This document shows positions 24,801 through 33,400 of a stretch of 38,954 bases of DNA, piece after piece (the first letter of the stretch is position 1; each line of letters begins with the position of its first letter). The position numbers and the translations under genes are program-made. The DNA comes from Saprospiraceae bacterium (GTDB lineage Bacteria > Bacteroidota > Bacteroidia > Chitinophagales > Saprospiraceae), in the NCBI GenBank assembly GCA_020436935.1, contig JAGQWX010000049.1, forward strand, positions 1 to 38,954, given 5' to 3'. A model generated the notes under the pieces. That model saw nothing but the letters and a program-made list of their open reading frames with translations, was not told the DNA's origin and made no database searches.

Positions 24801-26308
24801 GTTTGCTCTAATCCGTTGATGGTAGAATTATAAGTAAGGTTATTGTTGTATCCATCAGTACCTTCGTTCAAACAAGAAGGAGAACCTGCTTCTCTTCTGA
24901 TTTCAAGATAAACCGGAGTACAGTTATCATAAGAGCCATTGTCAATTTGTGAAGGGAATATTTTAGCTACACCGGTAACTGTTGAATCGCCGCTTCTTGT
25001 CAAACTTACAGTGATGAATTCTTTAGCAGTTGCTACAGGAGCTACCTTATCCACAACAGTAAGTGTGATTGAATCAATGGTGGTGTTGCCACAACAATCA
25101 GCTGCAGTATAGACAAATGTATGCGTTCCTTTTGGTACGTCAATAGCTAAAAACTGGCCATTGCCTTTGTTTTGTACTTCAACACCTACAGGACCGTAAA
25201 CTGTCAATACTCTTGGTTCAGCATCGCAATTGTCTGTCACAATTGCTTTTGGAAGTGCGATGTCAGTTTCGCAAGCCCATGCGTCAACAGAATAAGTTTT
25301 TGTTGGGCTGGTGACATCGATCTCAGGAGCGATATCGTCAACTCGTTTGATGAGCTGAGTGAGTGTAGCAACATTGCCTGAACACCAGTCAAGCACGATC
25401 CATGTTCTCAATGTTTTTGACCCTCCAAAACAACCAACGCCACAAAAGTCAATTGGCTTACTGTCTGAATATGAAGCAACTACATTGCAAATGGCTTTAT
25501 CAGGATAAACAGGATACATTGCACCTGAAGTGTCCTCTAAAACAGGATATCCATAATCAAGACCAAGTTCGAGTGCAAGTGCAGCCGGAGTAATTGGATC
25601 TCCGCACCCTACTTGTACCAAAGGTTGAATGGTCAACGTATCAACATTCAATGTCCTGACAGTAATGTTTTGAACACTCGAAGCTGAAACCCCATTTTTG
25701 TTGGTAACATACCAGGTACGAATGATGGTTTTAATGATATCATTCGTTGGAGAGCAAGGGATATTTGTAGTTTGATCCCTGTAATCGATACTTGCAACAC
25801 CGGAACAAGTTCCTGAAGCACTGGCAACGCCTGTAACAGAAGTGTCAGGGTTTCCGGCAGCATCAGTAGTAACAAGGCATGTTACTGTAATGTCTGGAAC
25901 ATCGCTGATGACCGGTGGAAGCTTGTCTTCTATGGTCAACTTGCCCCAGCAGGAGTTATTGCTTTGATCATATACGCTCACTTCTATAGGACCAACTTTG
26001 CCTTTTGAAACAAAAGCCGGAACCAGTTGAAGATTTACTACGATCGCAGCACCTCTATAAAAACCGTTGACAACAGAACCGCCACTAAGTGAAGCAGCAG
26101 GCAAAACTCCTACTTTAATACCAACAGCAACGCCGGTTGGAGTACCAGATTGCATGATAGCTGGAGTGATTGTGGCTGTACAAGCCGGATCTATAGAAAG
26201 GTTTACTTGATCAATGCATGGCATCCCACTGCTTTGAGCCCGGACAAAACCGGACAGCCCTATGATCATCAGGCCTAATAGAATTAAACGTAATTGTTTT
26301 AAGTCCAT
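21866..26308 (-). CDS. Giant secreted protein with HYR-like and dockerin-like repeats and T9SS type A sorting domain
   Basis: Secreted or cell-surface protein of 1480 residues. A signal peptide spans residues 1-24 (LILLGLMIIGLSGFVRAQ). Cys-rich immunoglobulin-like modules of HYR type recur, for example near residues 325-425 (VYTAADCCGNTTIDSITLTV) and 805-915 (VEYKLTDGCGNVAECEGTIT). A dockerin-like pair follows at about 1140-1200 (GVNTLDLLRIQRHIL; ADANNDLKVDVNDLVELRKL), with a cohesin-like or beta-sandwich domain at about 1255-1395. The C-terminal T9SS type A domain starts at YQNVPNPFKAETNINFSVPE (about 1400) and ends QTRKMVIIE. Export by the Sec and type IX systems is predicted, with cleavage of the C-terminal domain. 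The binding target is unknown. It is monocistronic with its own terminator. Confidence 0.9.
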   Translation of the reverse strand: MDLKQLRLILLGLMIIGLSGFVRAQSSGMPCIDQVNLSIDPACTATITPAIMQSGTPTGVAVGIKVGVLPAASLSGGSVVNGFYRGAAIVVNLQLVPAFVSKGKVGPIEVSVYDQSNNSCWGKLTIEDKLPPVISDVPDITVTCLVTTDAAGNPDTSVTGVASASGTCSGVASIDYRDQTTNIPCSPTNDIIKTIIRTWYVTNKNGVSASSVQNITVRTLNVDTLTIQPLVQVGCGDPITPAALALELGLDYGYPVLEDTSGAMYPVYPDKAICNVVASYSDSKPIDFCGVGCFGGSKTLRTWIVLDWCSGNVATLTQLIKRVDDIAPEIDVTSPTKTYSVDAWACETDIALPKAIVTDNCDAEPRVLTVYGPVGVEVQNKGNGQFLAIDVPKGTHTFVYTAADCCGNTTIDSITLTVVDKVAPVATAKEFITVSLTRSGDSTVTGVAKIFPSQIDNGSYDNCTPVYLEIRREAGSPSCLNEGTDGYNNNLTYNSTINGLEQTTDLHKEDAAKDTDLGQYVKFCCEDIGDTVKVWLRVWDDADGDGIFGTAGDNYNETWAQVKVEDKIVPKIYCENDITTSCDRADVFYNLDGLWHDVAGSRIPAEFIPWVDGVCSNYELEYKDAGSFTVCNTTPEGKPIVRTYRVKGFPQVTCTMTITVENTESDPVLEYPIALHHWTKCTLTEQEVLDNTIRANVKDGYYYEVQSIEGSGCATVASSILPNDSTTNGLTPTGGFLVAAQQGKSRFNPNYKEVGCNVFGRHITIEDYVVGTGCRKWLVKFDYINWCNNGYAGCRSTVYKFEDTTPPTITTCPSYTVEVDQASCTAAQAVAPVGSDAGGCETAMSWIVTLVSPEGADIAERTGTGNAPKFSAFTGLNPGVYTVEYKLTDGCGNVAECEGTITVIPKDPTPYCISLSSAVMKNGIVELWAKDFDKGSFLNCDPNKTGFLLFTFNMTPGAASHPVDSLLTEEHYFKGLGLIATKAEYDAGNAQKWIPEVKETVWPGGGIKKTLIGGTSGMLFGCTVGDPVRTAFPVEMRVWDSRYFVPGTNEGSDFCKVSLTLENNQGDTACPAGSTGNRIIGTVATMSGEGVSDVETSLDANLPEFPVKAMTAAGSFSFNNLNSGVEYEISAKKDLSYRNGVNTLDLLRIQRHILNITRLDDAHKIIAADANNDLKVDVNDLVELRKLVLGVIDDLPRNQSWRFVDAKQTFTDMTNPWPLQEVIVAKADQSSVYNFIAVKVGDVDINASTSATSQTTTRSGKAVSFIMDDAQLTGGEVASIDVKAENFNEVFGYQFAAQLSGVEVVDVISKAIQIEESMFAQLENGLFTMSYNNINGVSVANNEVLFTIKVKANNTTKLSKALVASNEIVEAEAYVGDDFVAADAKLEVRGGQAKGMVLYQNVPNPFKAETNINFSVPEASNVTFKVFDVTGKLLMNRVISASKGENMITLRRSDLGANGVLYYQLESGDQIQTRKMVIIE

Positions 26309-26668
26309 GAGTAAAATATTAAATTGAGTAATAAAATTTACTGTAGGACTATTAATCTCAGTGCAGGTAGGTCTCAGTTAAATACAGGGCAAATATATGT
26401 AATAAATAATATCCTGTATACTAAACCACAATAAATTTTACAAAAACGTACTACATACTATGTTGATATCCAGATACATACAGTTTACGAACTTTCATAT
26501 ATTAAAGAAATTTGTAAATTATTAATTGTTGATTTTCAATGGTATTACGAGGCATTACTAGTAAAAACCCTGATATTTAAATTTAGGGCATATTTCAAAA
26601 TATTTTTATGAAAATTTTGATCCCAAAACCAATCGTTGTATCTTTGTTTGTAATTAGTCTAAATAAGG
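26309..26668. other. AT-rich intergenic region upstream of the T9SS cargo gene
   Basis: These 360 bp separate the divergent 21866-26308 gene and the small ORF at 26669. A minus-strand TATATTTG (26397-26390) fits TAnnTTTG and would give the cargo gene an untranslated leader of about 75 bases. Nothing else recognisable was seen. Confidence 0.4.
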
Positions 26669-26863
26669 ATGGAGATGTTTCTGGAGTGGTTAAACCAGAC
26701 TGAGAAAGTTGGAAATACAAGCAAGGAGAAGCGTGGTTATATTGGGCTCTACGTCATTCAGGAGCCATTTATGCTGAGCAATGGTTATGTGGTTTATGAA
26801 CTGAAGAAGTGTTGTAAAAAATATAAGAAGAGCAAGGCTTGTAAAAAGTGTCCCAGGAATTAA
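26669..26863 (+). CDS. Small Lys/Cys-rich protein, unknown function
   Basis: Possible protein of 64 residues, MEMFLEWLNQTEKVGNTSKE onward. The middle (GYIGLYVIQEPFMLSNGYVVYEL) looks like folded beta structure. The C-terminal third is strongly basic with four cysteines: KKCCKKYKKSKACKKCPRN, a CC-x8-C-x2-C pattern that could bind metal or nucleic acid. I recall similar short Lys/Cys tails in small Bacteroidota proteins but cannot name a family. The amino-acid pattern is ordered enough to argue against chance, yet the gene is short and isolated. The ATG at codon 3 is an alternative start. Confidence 0.55.
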   Translation: MEMFLEWLNQTEKVGNTSKEKRGYIGLYVIQEPFMLSNGYVVYELKKCCKKYKKSKACKKCPRN

Positions 26864-26870
26864 GGGATAG

Positions 26871-26912
26871 GTTTTAGGTCTTAAGTTTTAGGTCTTAGGT
26901 TTTAGGTCTTAG
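26871..26912 (+). repeat. Heptamer array 1: (GTTTTAG GTCTTAG) x3
   Basis: Six contiguous 7-mers alternate GTTTTAG and GTCTTAG, the second unit reading GTCTTAA. The array begins 8 bp after the stop of the small ORF. Confidence 0.9.
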
Positions 26913-26975
26913 AGGAGGTTGGCTGGTCTTATTTCTTCCTCTCTTGCAAGCCATTCTGCTTTGTGATAATTCAAA

Positions 26976-27003
26976 GTTAAAGGTTAAAAGTTAAAAGTAA
27001 AAG
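26976..27003 (+). repeat. Heptamer array 2: GTTAAAR x3 plus GTAAAAG
   Basis: GTTAAAG, GTTAAAA, GTTAAAA and GTAAAAG follow each other without gaps. Confidence 0.85.
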
Positions 27004-27217
27004 GGTGTAGATGCCTGAACCCCGAATGGGGTGATATGATTATAGAACGACATCAGCAAAATAGACAACCCAATTTTGGCGGGATTTTTGACCAAAAATC
27101 ATGACAAAATGCTAAGGCAAGGCTTCGGCTCCACTCAGCCAACTTTGTCTTTGAACCTTTCCCGCGGAAATTTGCAGATATATGCACAAAATTCGTTGAT
27201 ACAAAATCTTATTTTTT

Positions 27218-27294
27218 AAACACCCAAAGACCAACACCCAAAGACCAACACCCAAAAACCAACACCCAAAAACCAACACCCAAAGACCAAAGAC
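27218..27294 (+). repeat. Heptamer array 3: CAACACC / CAAARAC x11
   Basis: Eleven 7-mers, exactly 77 bp, mostly alternate CAACACC with CAAAGAC or CAAAAAC. The first unit is AAACACC and the last two are both CAAAGAC. On the other strand the units read GTCTTTG, GTTTTTG and GGTGTTG, similar in style to arrays 1 and 2. Confidence 0.9.
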
Positions 27295-27352
27295 ATCCCC
27301 CTTCTGCCGCGCTCTACCCAGGCCCTGAAGGGAATCCGCCCACCAGAAGTTG

Positions 27353-27373
27353 GTTAAAAGTTAAAGGTTAAAG
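27353..27373 (+). repeat. Heptamer array 4: GTTAAAR x3
   Basis: GTTAAAA, GTTAAAG and GTTAAAG in tandem, the same unit as array 2. Confidence 0.85.
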
Positions 27374-27564
27374 GGAAGAAGGTATGGATTGTGGATGCCT
27401 GAAATACTCGAAGGCGTAGAATATGAATAACATATACCAACGCAGTGCAGTTTAGGGTATGAAATAAAAAATAAAATTCTTCAACTTCGAAGGTGTTAAA
27501 TGTGCTTGGGGAGTCCATTCCCGCTGAAATCGCGCAAAGTTGCGCAGAAGTTCGCTGAAAATTG

Positions 27565-27585
27565 GTTAAGGGTTAAACGTTAAAA
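27565..27585 (+). repeat. Heptamer array 5: GTTAANN x3
   Basis: GTTAAGG, GTTAAAC and GTTAAAA in tandem, a more diverged version of the unit in arrays 2 and 4. Confidence 0.8.
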
Positions 27586-27655
27586 GTGACCTTTAGAAAG
27601 TGGAGAACTCATAAATATCCAAAGTCCTTAATACTTTGACGATACCAAGAAAAAT

Positions 27656-27690
27656 TTCAAATCTCAATTTTCAAATCTCAATTTTCAAAT
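27656..27690 (+). repeat. Heptamer array 6: TTCAAAT / CTCAATT x5
   Basis: Five 7-mers alternate TTCAAAT and CTCAATT, ending 20 bp before the ferritin stop codon. Confidence 0.9.
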
Positions 27691-27709
27691 TTTCCAAAAA
27701 CCATAGGCC

Positions 27710-28228
27710 TTATTTTTCGGCCGCTGAACCTCCACCCACTGTAACCATGAGAATGTCTTTGTCGAAAAGATAAAGACCGCTTTTATCATCGCCTATCAGT
27801 TCGAGCTTATCGTTCATCGTTCTGGCAAGGGCTTCCTCTTCGATTTGTTCAGAAACATACCACTGCATGAAATTGTAGGTGGCATAATCTTTTTCATTTA
27901 AAGCAATGTCAACAACGGTGTTGATGCTTTGGCTGACGTATTCTTCGTGTTTCAGCAATTCTTTGAATGCATGCTTAATACTGGGGAAAGTTGGTTGCGG
28001 TTGTTCAAGCGCAGGAATCATAGCAAAGCCTCCGCGTTCATTGATGAATTTGATGAGTTTGAGCATGTGCATGCGCTCTTCATCGCTGTGACGATAAAAA
28101 AATGATGTGATATTGTCTATACCCGGCTGGATTTCCGCCCATGAAGCCATTGCGAGATATACCTGCGACGATTGAGCTTCTATTCTTACCTGCTCATTCA
28201 GAGCATCCTGCATTTTTTTTGATAACAT
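27710..28228 (-). CDS. Ferritin (bacterial non-haem, FtnA type)
   Basis: Iron-storage protein forming a 24-subunit shell with ferroxidase activity. By alignment from memory with E. coli FtnA, the ferroxidase ligands are Glu17, Glu51, His54 (EERMH), Glu95 or Glu96 (HEEY), Glu127, Gln128 and Glu131 (SEQIEEE). All are present, so the centre looks intact. The C-terminus is extended by a Gly/Ala tail (VTVGGGSAAEK). The length of 172 residues is normal. It is probably monocistronic, with a TATATTTG -7-like box (28265-28258) some 30 bp upstream. Confidence 0.95.
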   Translation of the reverse strand: MLSKKMQDALNEQVRIEAQSSQVYLAMASWAEIQPGIDNITSFFYRHSDEERMHMLKLIKFINERGGFAMIPALEQPQPTFPSIKHAFKELLKHEEYVSQSINTVVDIALNEKDYATYNFMQWYVSEQIEEEALARTMNDKLELIGDDKSGLYLFDKDILMVTVGGGSAAEK

Positions 28229-28257
28229 CTTTGAATTATTCTATTACGATTGATCAA

Positions 28258-28265
28258 CAAATATA
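28258..28265 (-). promoter_or_regulatory. Candidate -7 element of the ferritin gene
   Basis: TATATTTG on the minus strand matches TAnnTTTG exactly, 30-37 bp upstream of the start codon. The identical octamer occurs upstream of the T9SS cargo gene. Confidence 0.4.
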
Positions 28266-28367
28266 CAATTTTTCAATCTGAGGATTTCATTGTCCTGCCG
28301 TATTATTCACATATGTTCGACAAGATATAAATCATCACGCCCGACAAATTGTTTAATTTTCATGGGT

Positions 28368-29408
28368 TTACCATTCAAATAAATAAGCTTTTTTGTTCTT
28401 TTTACTCTTTTTCCTGTCTTGCTTATCGGATGAACGTTCACTGGCTTTTTTGACGCTGCCCGGAGTAAGATAAATCACCTGTCCCTGGCTTACTTCCTCA
28501 GTTCTTGACAATTTATTGATGGCTCTAAGGCTGGTTGCGCGCATGCCATATAGCTGGGAGATGGAAGCTATGGTTTCGCCTTGTTTGACATAATGCGCAG
28601 AAATGTCTCCCTCAAATTCTCTCTTTTTTTGTTCCAGGTAAATGATTTCACCTTTCTCCAGAACATCTGAAGGTACAAGAATCGTCTCGTTATAAGCCAG
28701 CAATTGTCTGACGGTCAACTTATAGTGATTCGCAATTTGTTCGGCTGTACTTTTTCCATCGGCAAGAATGTATTTCAAGCCCTGGTGGTGTATCTCTGAT
28801 TTTGAAGCCGAATTCACATTCATGTCCAAAACCGGTGCACCAGGCAATGAATTGTTGACTAAGTCTTTGGAAGTCAGTCGTTCATCGAAAGCATCCAGGC
28901 CAAATTTTTGGATGGTGGCAATCAATTTATCAGGATATTTGGGGTCGGTCGCATAACCCGCCTGGCGAAGTCCCTTTGCCCATGATTCATAATCGTCTGA
29001 GGCATAAGAGAAAAGAAAACCATACCGGCTTTGTTTGCGCGGCTCCTGGAGAAACTCCGTATGACTGATGTAGGATGACCTGGCATCGTCATAGGATCTG
29101 AAACAGCTTTCTACCTTATTGCCATTGGCATCGTAGTCATCGTCCATTCTGTAAAAACTGGGTCCGGCCCATTGTGATCCGCATTTGATACCAAAATGAT
29201 TGTTCGCCTTGGTAGCCAGCTCACTTTCACCCCATTGCGATTCCAACATGCCCTGCGCAAGTTTAATGCTCGCAGGAATACCCGATCTTCTCATTTCAGA
29301 AATGGCTATGTCCTTGTATTTGTCAATATAAGAATATGCCTTCTCATTGGAGGCCAACAGAGGAGTAGTACATACGATACAGCACACAAATTGAATCAGT
29401 CTCTTCAT
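28368..29408 (-). CDS. Exported N-acetylglucosaminidase with two LysM domains
   Basis: Peptidoglycan hydrolase predicted to act in the periplasm or at the cell surface. A signal peptide occupies about residues 1-19. The glucosaminidase domain (about 25-175) contains ASIKLAQGMLESQWGESELA, with Glu56 as the likely catalytic acid, then NNHFGIKC and a C-terminal GYATDPKYPDKLIATIQKFG. Two LysM-type segments follow: about 210-255 (YILADGKSTAEQIANHYKLT) and 270-315 (HYVKQGETIASISQLYGMRA). The tail is highly basic (KKASERSSDKQDRKKSKKNK). The length of 346 residues is usual for this Bacteroidota family. It is divergent from the DUF937 gene. Confidence 0.92.
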   Translation of the reverse strand: MKRLIQFVCCIVCTTPLLASNEKAYSYIDKYKDIAISEMRRSGIPASIKLAQGMLESQWGESELATKANNHFGIKCGSQWAGPSFYRMDDDYDANGNKVESCFRSYDDARSSYISHTEFLQEPRKQSRYGFLFSYASDDYESWAKGLRQAGYATDPKYPDKLIATIQKFGLDAFDERLTSKDLVNNSLPGAPVLDMNVNSASKSEIHHQGLKYILADGKSTAEQIANHYKLTVRQLLAYNETILVPSDVLEKGEIIYLEQKKREFEGDISAHYVKQGETIASISQLYGMRATSLRAINKLSRTEEVSQGQVIYLTPGSVKKASERSSDKQDRKKSKKNKKAYLFEW

Positions 29409-29630
29409 TGCTCAGTTCTTGGATCATTAAAACGGGAATACTTCAATAATATTACCGCTATCATATTAAATAAAATCATAATATATCAAAGATTGTGCCA
29501 AGAGCGGTTTCAGGAGGTCCATATCCAAAGAATATTAATTCACACCAGAAACAGCATAAAATCATATTAATCTGTATATTGGTCATCGCAAAAAAAGACA
29601 AGCATTTTTTAATTTTATCAATAGTAATAA

Positions 29631-30248
29631 ATGAATACTTTATTTGAAGTTTTGAAGGACCAGGTAGGCGACCAGCTGGTAGGTCAATTGAGTCAGCAAA
29701 TCGGTGCAGAACCTGAACAAACTGAGACGGCAATTCAAACTGCGTTCGGTGCAATCATGAGTGGATTATCAAGAAACATAGTTTCAGGCCAGGGAGCAGA
29801 ATCATTTCTTGGTGCATTGCAAAGAGACCACGACGGTAGTGTACTGGACAATATAGGTTCATACCTGGGTGGCAACATGCAGCCAGCAAATCCAAGCATG
29901 CTCAATGGTGCTGGTATCCTGAATCATATATTGGGTGGAAATCAGAATTCTATCATAGATGCAGTAGCGAAAATGAGCGGACTGGACAAATCCAAAACCG
30001 GTAAGTTGTTGATTACACTTGCTCCGGTCATTATGGGCTTGTTGGGCAAGATGAAAAACACCAATAACATCAGCAATAATTCATTGCTGGATCTGATCTT
30101 CAAAAGCGGTCAGCCTCAGGAAGAAAAACCTCATGGCGGCCTGATGGGCGTCTTTGGTGGTCTGCTCGACAGAGATGGCGACGGCAGTTACATGGACGAT
30201 ATTTTGTCTATGGGCGCAAAATCAATCCTGGGCGGATTGTTTAAATAA
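29631..30248 (+). CDS. DUF937 (YidB-like) domain protein
   Basis: Protein of 205 residues with the DUF937 pattern: helical repeats MNTLFEVLKDQVGDQLVGQLSQQIGAEPEQTETAIQTAFGAIMSGL, a GSVLDNIGSYLGG turn, and KSKTGKLLITLAPVIMGLLG in the second half. The C-terminus carries LLDRDGDGSYMDDILSMGAK, which resembles a calcium-binding DxDxDG loop, and ends in a Gly-rich helix. The biochemical function of this family is not established. It has no signal peptide. A terminator follows about 90 bp later. Confidence 0.85.
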   Translation: MNTLFEVLKDQVGDQLVGQLSQQIGAEPEQTETAIQTAFGAIMSGLSRNIVSGQGAESFLGALQRDHDGSVLDNIGSYLGGNMQPANPSMLNGAGILNHILGGNQNSIIDAVAKMSGLDKSKTGKLLITLAPVIMGLLGKMKNTNNISNNSLLDLIFKSGQPQEEKPHGGLMGVFGGLLDRDGDGSYMDDILSMGAKSILGGLFK

Positions 30249-30339
30249 TATGATTTTTTGCGAAGCTCTTTGCTTCTTTGTTCATGATTTGAATTTGGAA
30301 AGAGAGAGTGCGCAGATTTTAAAGAAGTATAAATTCAAG

Positions 30340-30376
30340 ACGATCCATCGACGCAGGTTGGTGGGTCGTTTTTTTT
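30340..30376 (+). terminator. Intrinsic terminator after the DUF937 gene
   Basis: ACGATCCATC (30340-30349) pairs with GGTGGGTCGT (30360-30369) over ten base pairs with two G-U wobbles, and T8 (30369-30376) follows on the plus strand. Confidence 0.85.
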
Positions 30377-30425
30377 AAGATATTGATTTGCTGTTTTGTT
30401 ATTATTTCCATAAATTAAAGATTAT

Positions 30426-33400
30426 ATGTCCAGTTTTTTTGGTAAAACCTGGTGGGGCCAACAATGGCTCAAATCACTTAGTAGAATCGACCATAGCAAC
30501 AGGCTACCTCGAGGCAGCAGTTATGCACGTAAAGAAGCAGTTGAGAAAATAAGTATTCATGACAACAGTATCAGGGCTAAGGTTGCAGGAAGCCGGCCTA
30601 AACCTTATGACGTTGAAATCATAATTCCTCTGTTTCCTGGTAATCAACGAAAATCATTTATCCAAAGGATTGCTGAAAAGCCAGCTATCATTTCTAAACT
30701 ACTCAACAGAGAACTTGATAGTGAAATTCTTCAAATAGCTAATCAAAGTGGCCTCATTGTCTTTCCTGAGAAATGGTCTGATTTCAATATGAATTGTTCT
30801 TGTCCCGACTGGGCTGTTCCCTGCAAGCATCTGGCTGCTGTTATCTATAAGGTTTCCGCTGAAATTGACAACAACCCCTTTTTGATATTTGAACTTCATG
30901 GCATGGATTTGATTCAGGAATTTAACAATATGGGCATTGTGGTCGAACGGTCACAAACAGATATCAAAAATGCAATTGACTTATACGTTCAGAAAAAACC
31001 ATCAGAAATAAAAAGCTTTCAAGAAGAATCTGCATTTCAAAAGATAGTTTTTAGTCAACTCTATCCCATACATGAACCATTGGCTGCATTGCTCGCAGAT
31101 TCACCTCCATTCTACATAGGAAAGTCTGATTTTAAAGAAGATTATTGCAAGAAGATTAAAAAGCTTGCCAACCACGCTCAAAGAATACTCTCTGGAAAAA
31201 TAGAATTTACAGACTTTAACGGATTCTCTCCTGTATCAAAAGAGAAATTGACACATCATTCTATTCTTTCAATAAGTATTGATGAACACAATAATGCTTG
31301 TATGTACTTTGATGAGCATACGGCTAAAGCTGAAGAATTATTCAGTCAACTTTTCGCCATCTCTGGTAGTTATATTAAAGACTACCAGATGGAAGTTGCA
31401 TCAATGCATTCTGCTTTTTTTCTGGCTATGCATTTACTTGCCAATGGCGCAATCATTCCACAAATCGTAAGATTTCCAAAAGATACCTATTTCATAAGAT
31501 GGCTGCCCGCGCAAATCAGTTCTGAGGTTCGAAGTCTTGTTTCAAAATTAGATGATATTCTACCAAATGAAATTTTGTATTGGGAAACAAATACAGGTTA
31601 TAAAGAAATCTACCAAGAAAAGGCCCTCAATATTTTATCAATATGGTTGACAGAATTGATCAAATTTTTCAATGCTGAAAAAGATCATGACCTTTTTGTT
31701 TCTATGTTTTTCAACATCAGAGCATACAGTTTCAATAAGCCTGGTGAAGCTTCACTTAAAGAAGGAATTGCTGTTTGGTTAAAAAAATATTTTATCACGC
31801 AAGGCATTTTCAGGCCTCACATCATGGTTGAAGAGCTACCACGAAACAGATTCAAGGTTGGAATTCTTATTTCCGATCAAAACAGAGGAAACAAGCCAAA
31901 ATCCCTGGAGCTTTTACTTTCCCAAGATGAGTACCTCCGAAATAAAATTGAAATCCTTCAGGTGTTGGCTCATTTAACCTCATTTATTCCGCACTTAGAT
32001 AAACACATCAATTCCGGAGGAAAAGAGATGATCACCATGAGCTCAAATGAGTTTGGAAAATTTTTGTTTGAGGTTATTCCAGCAATACAATTGCTTGACA
32101 TTGAGGTGCTTCTTCCTAAATCCCTTCAAAGCATTTTAAGGCCAAGACCGAGCATAAAAGTCAAAAAAAATAAAGGAAAATCATTCTTACAACTTGGAGA
32201 ATTATTGTCATTCGATTGGCAAGTCGCCGTTGGAGATGAGCTCATGTCAGAAGAGGAATTTCACCAACTAAGCCTCAAATCAAACAGTCTATTAAAATTC
32301 AAGTCTAAATACATTTATGTTGATCAAAGCGATTTAATCAAAATTCAAAAACATTTTGGAAATTCAAAAGGTCTTAACCCATTTCAAATTTTACAAACAG
32401 CGATCAGTGGAGAATATCAAGGCGCAAAGGCCAGTTTGACTGAAGAGGTTCAGGCACTCATACAGGAACTCACTTCCGTTGAAACCATCCAAATACCGCA
32501 AAACCTCAATGCAACTTTGCGTCCTTATCAGCATAGGGGATTTTCATGGTTGTATCGCAATGCTAAAATTGGCTTCGGAAGCGTATTGGCAGACGATATG
32601 GGCCTTGGAAAAACCTTACAGGTTATCACAGCGATCCTCAAGTTTAAGGAAGAACAAATGTTAGAAAGTGAAAAAATCCTGGTAGTAGCACCTACAGGTT
32701 TGATCACCAACTGGGAAGCAGAATTTGAGAAATTTGCTCCATCGATTCAAGTCAAATTATATCATGGCAATAAGAGAACCTTATCCAATGAAGACCGATT
32801 TGATGTATTGATCACAAGTTATGGAATTGTCAGAAGCGATGTATTGACGCTGAAGAAAACAAAGTGGCACAGTCTTATCATTGACGAAGCTCAAAACATT
32901 AAAAATGTAGGAACGGAACAAACCAAAGCAATTAAATCGTTGAAAGCCAAAAACAACATAGCCATGAGCGGAACTCCTGTAGAAAACAGATTGAGCGAGT
33001 TGTGGAGCATCATGGACTATAGCAACCGGGGCTATTTGGGTAATCAAAAAGAGTTTCATGAAAACTTTGGCCAGCCCATAGAAATTCAAAATGATAAATC
33101 AGCAGCTGAACGCCTGAAGAAAGTGACAGGGCCATTTTTGATGCGAAGACTCAAAACTGATAAAACAATCATCTCAGATTTACCAGATAAGATAGAGATG
33201 GACAGTTTCTGTAACCTGACCAAATCGCAAGCAGCCTTGTATAAAAAAACCTTAGACGCAGCCATGGAGGTGATTGAAGGGATTTCAGGCAATGATCATC
33301 AATCCCTCTTCAAGAGGCAGGGCTTGGTCTTACAAATGATACTTGGCCTCAAGCAGATTTGCAACCACCCGACACAATTCCTGAAAAACAAAAACTTCGA

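Larger units (their letters stand above)
26864..27709. other. Repeat-rich intergenic region with no gene
   Basis: No credible gene is seen in 846 bp. The region holds six arrays of 7-bp tandem repeats (listed separately) and four degenerate GAA-loop hairpins: CCCCGAATGGGG at 27020-27031, CCCTGAAGGG at 27323-27332, ACTCGAAGGCGT at 27406-27417 and ACTTCGAAGGTGT at 27484-27496. The first and third are both preceded by GATGCCTGAA and followed by an ATATGA-type stretch, so they look like diverged copies of one element. Confidence 0.7.

Noticed and set aside
27218-27294. CRISPR array
   Set aside because: Units are contiguous 7-mers without unique spacers, and no cas genes are present.
29409-29630. 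Possible small gene in the divergent spacer (minus-strand ORF 29476-29754)
   Set aside because: Most of it is antisense to the DUF937 coding sequence and its product has no protein-like pattern.
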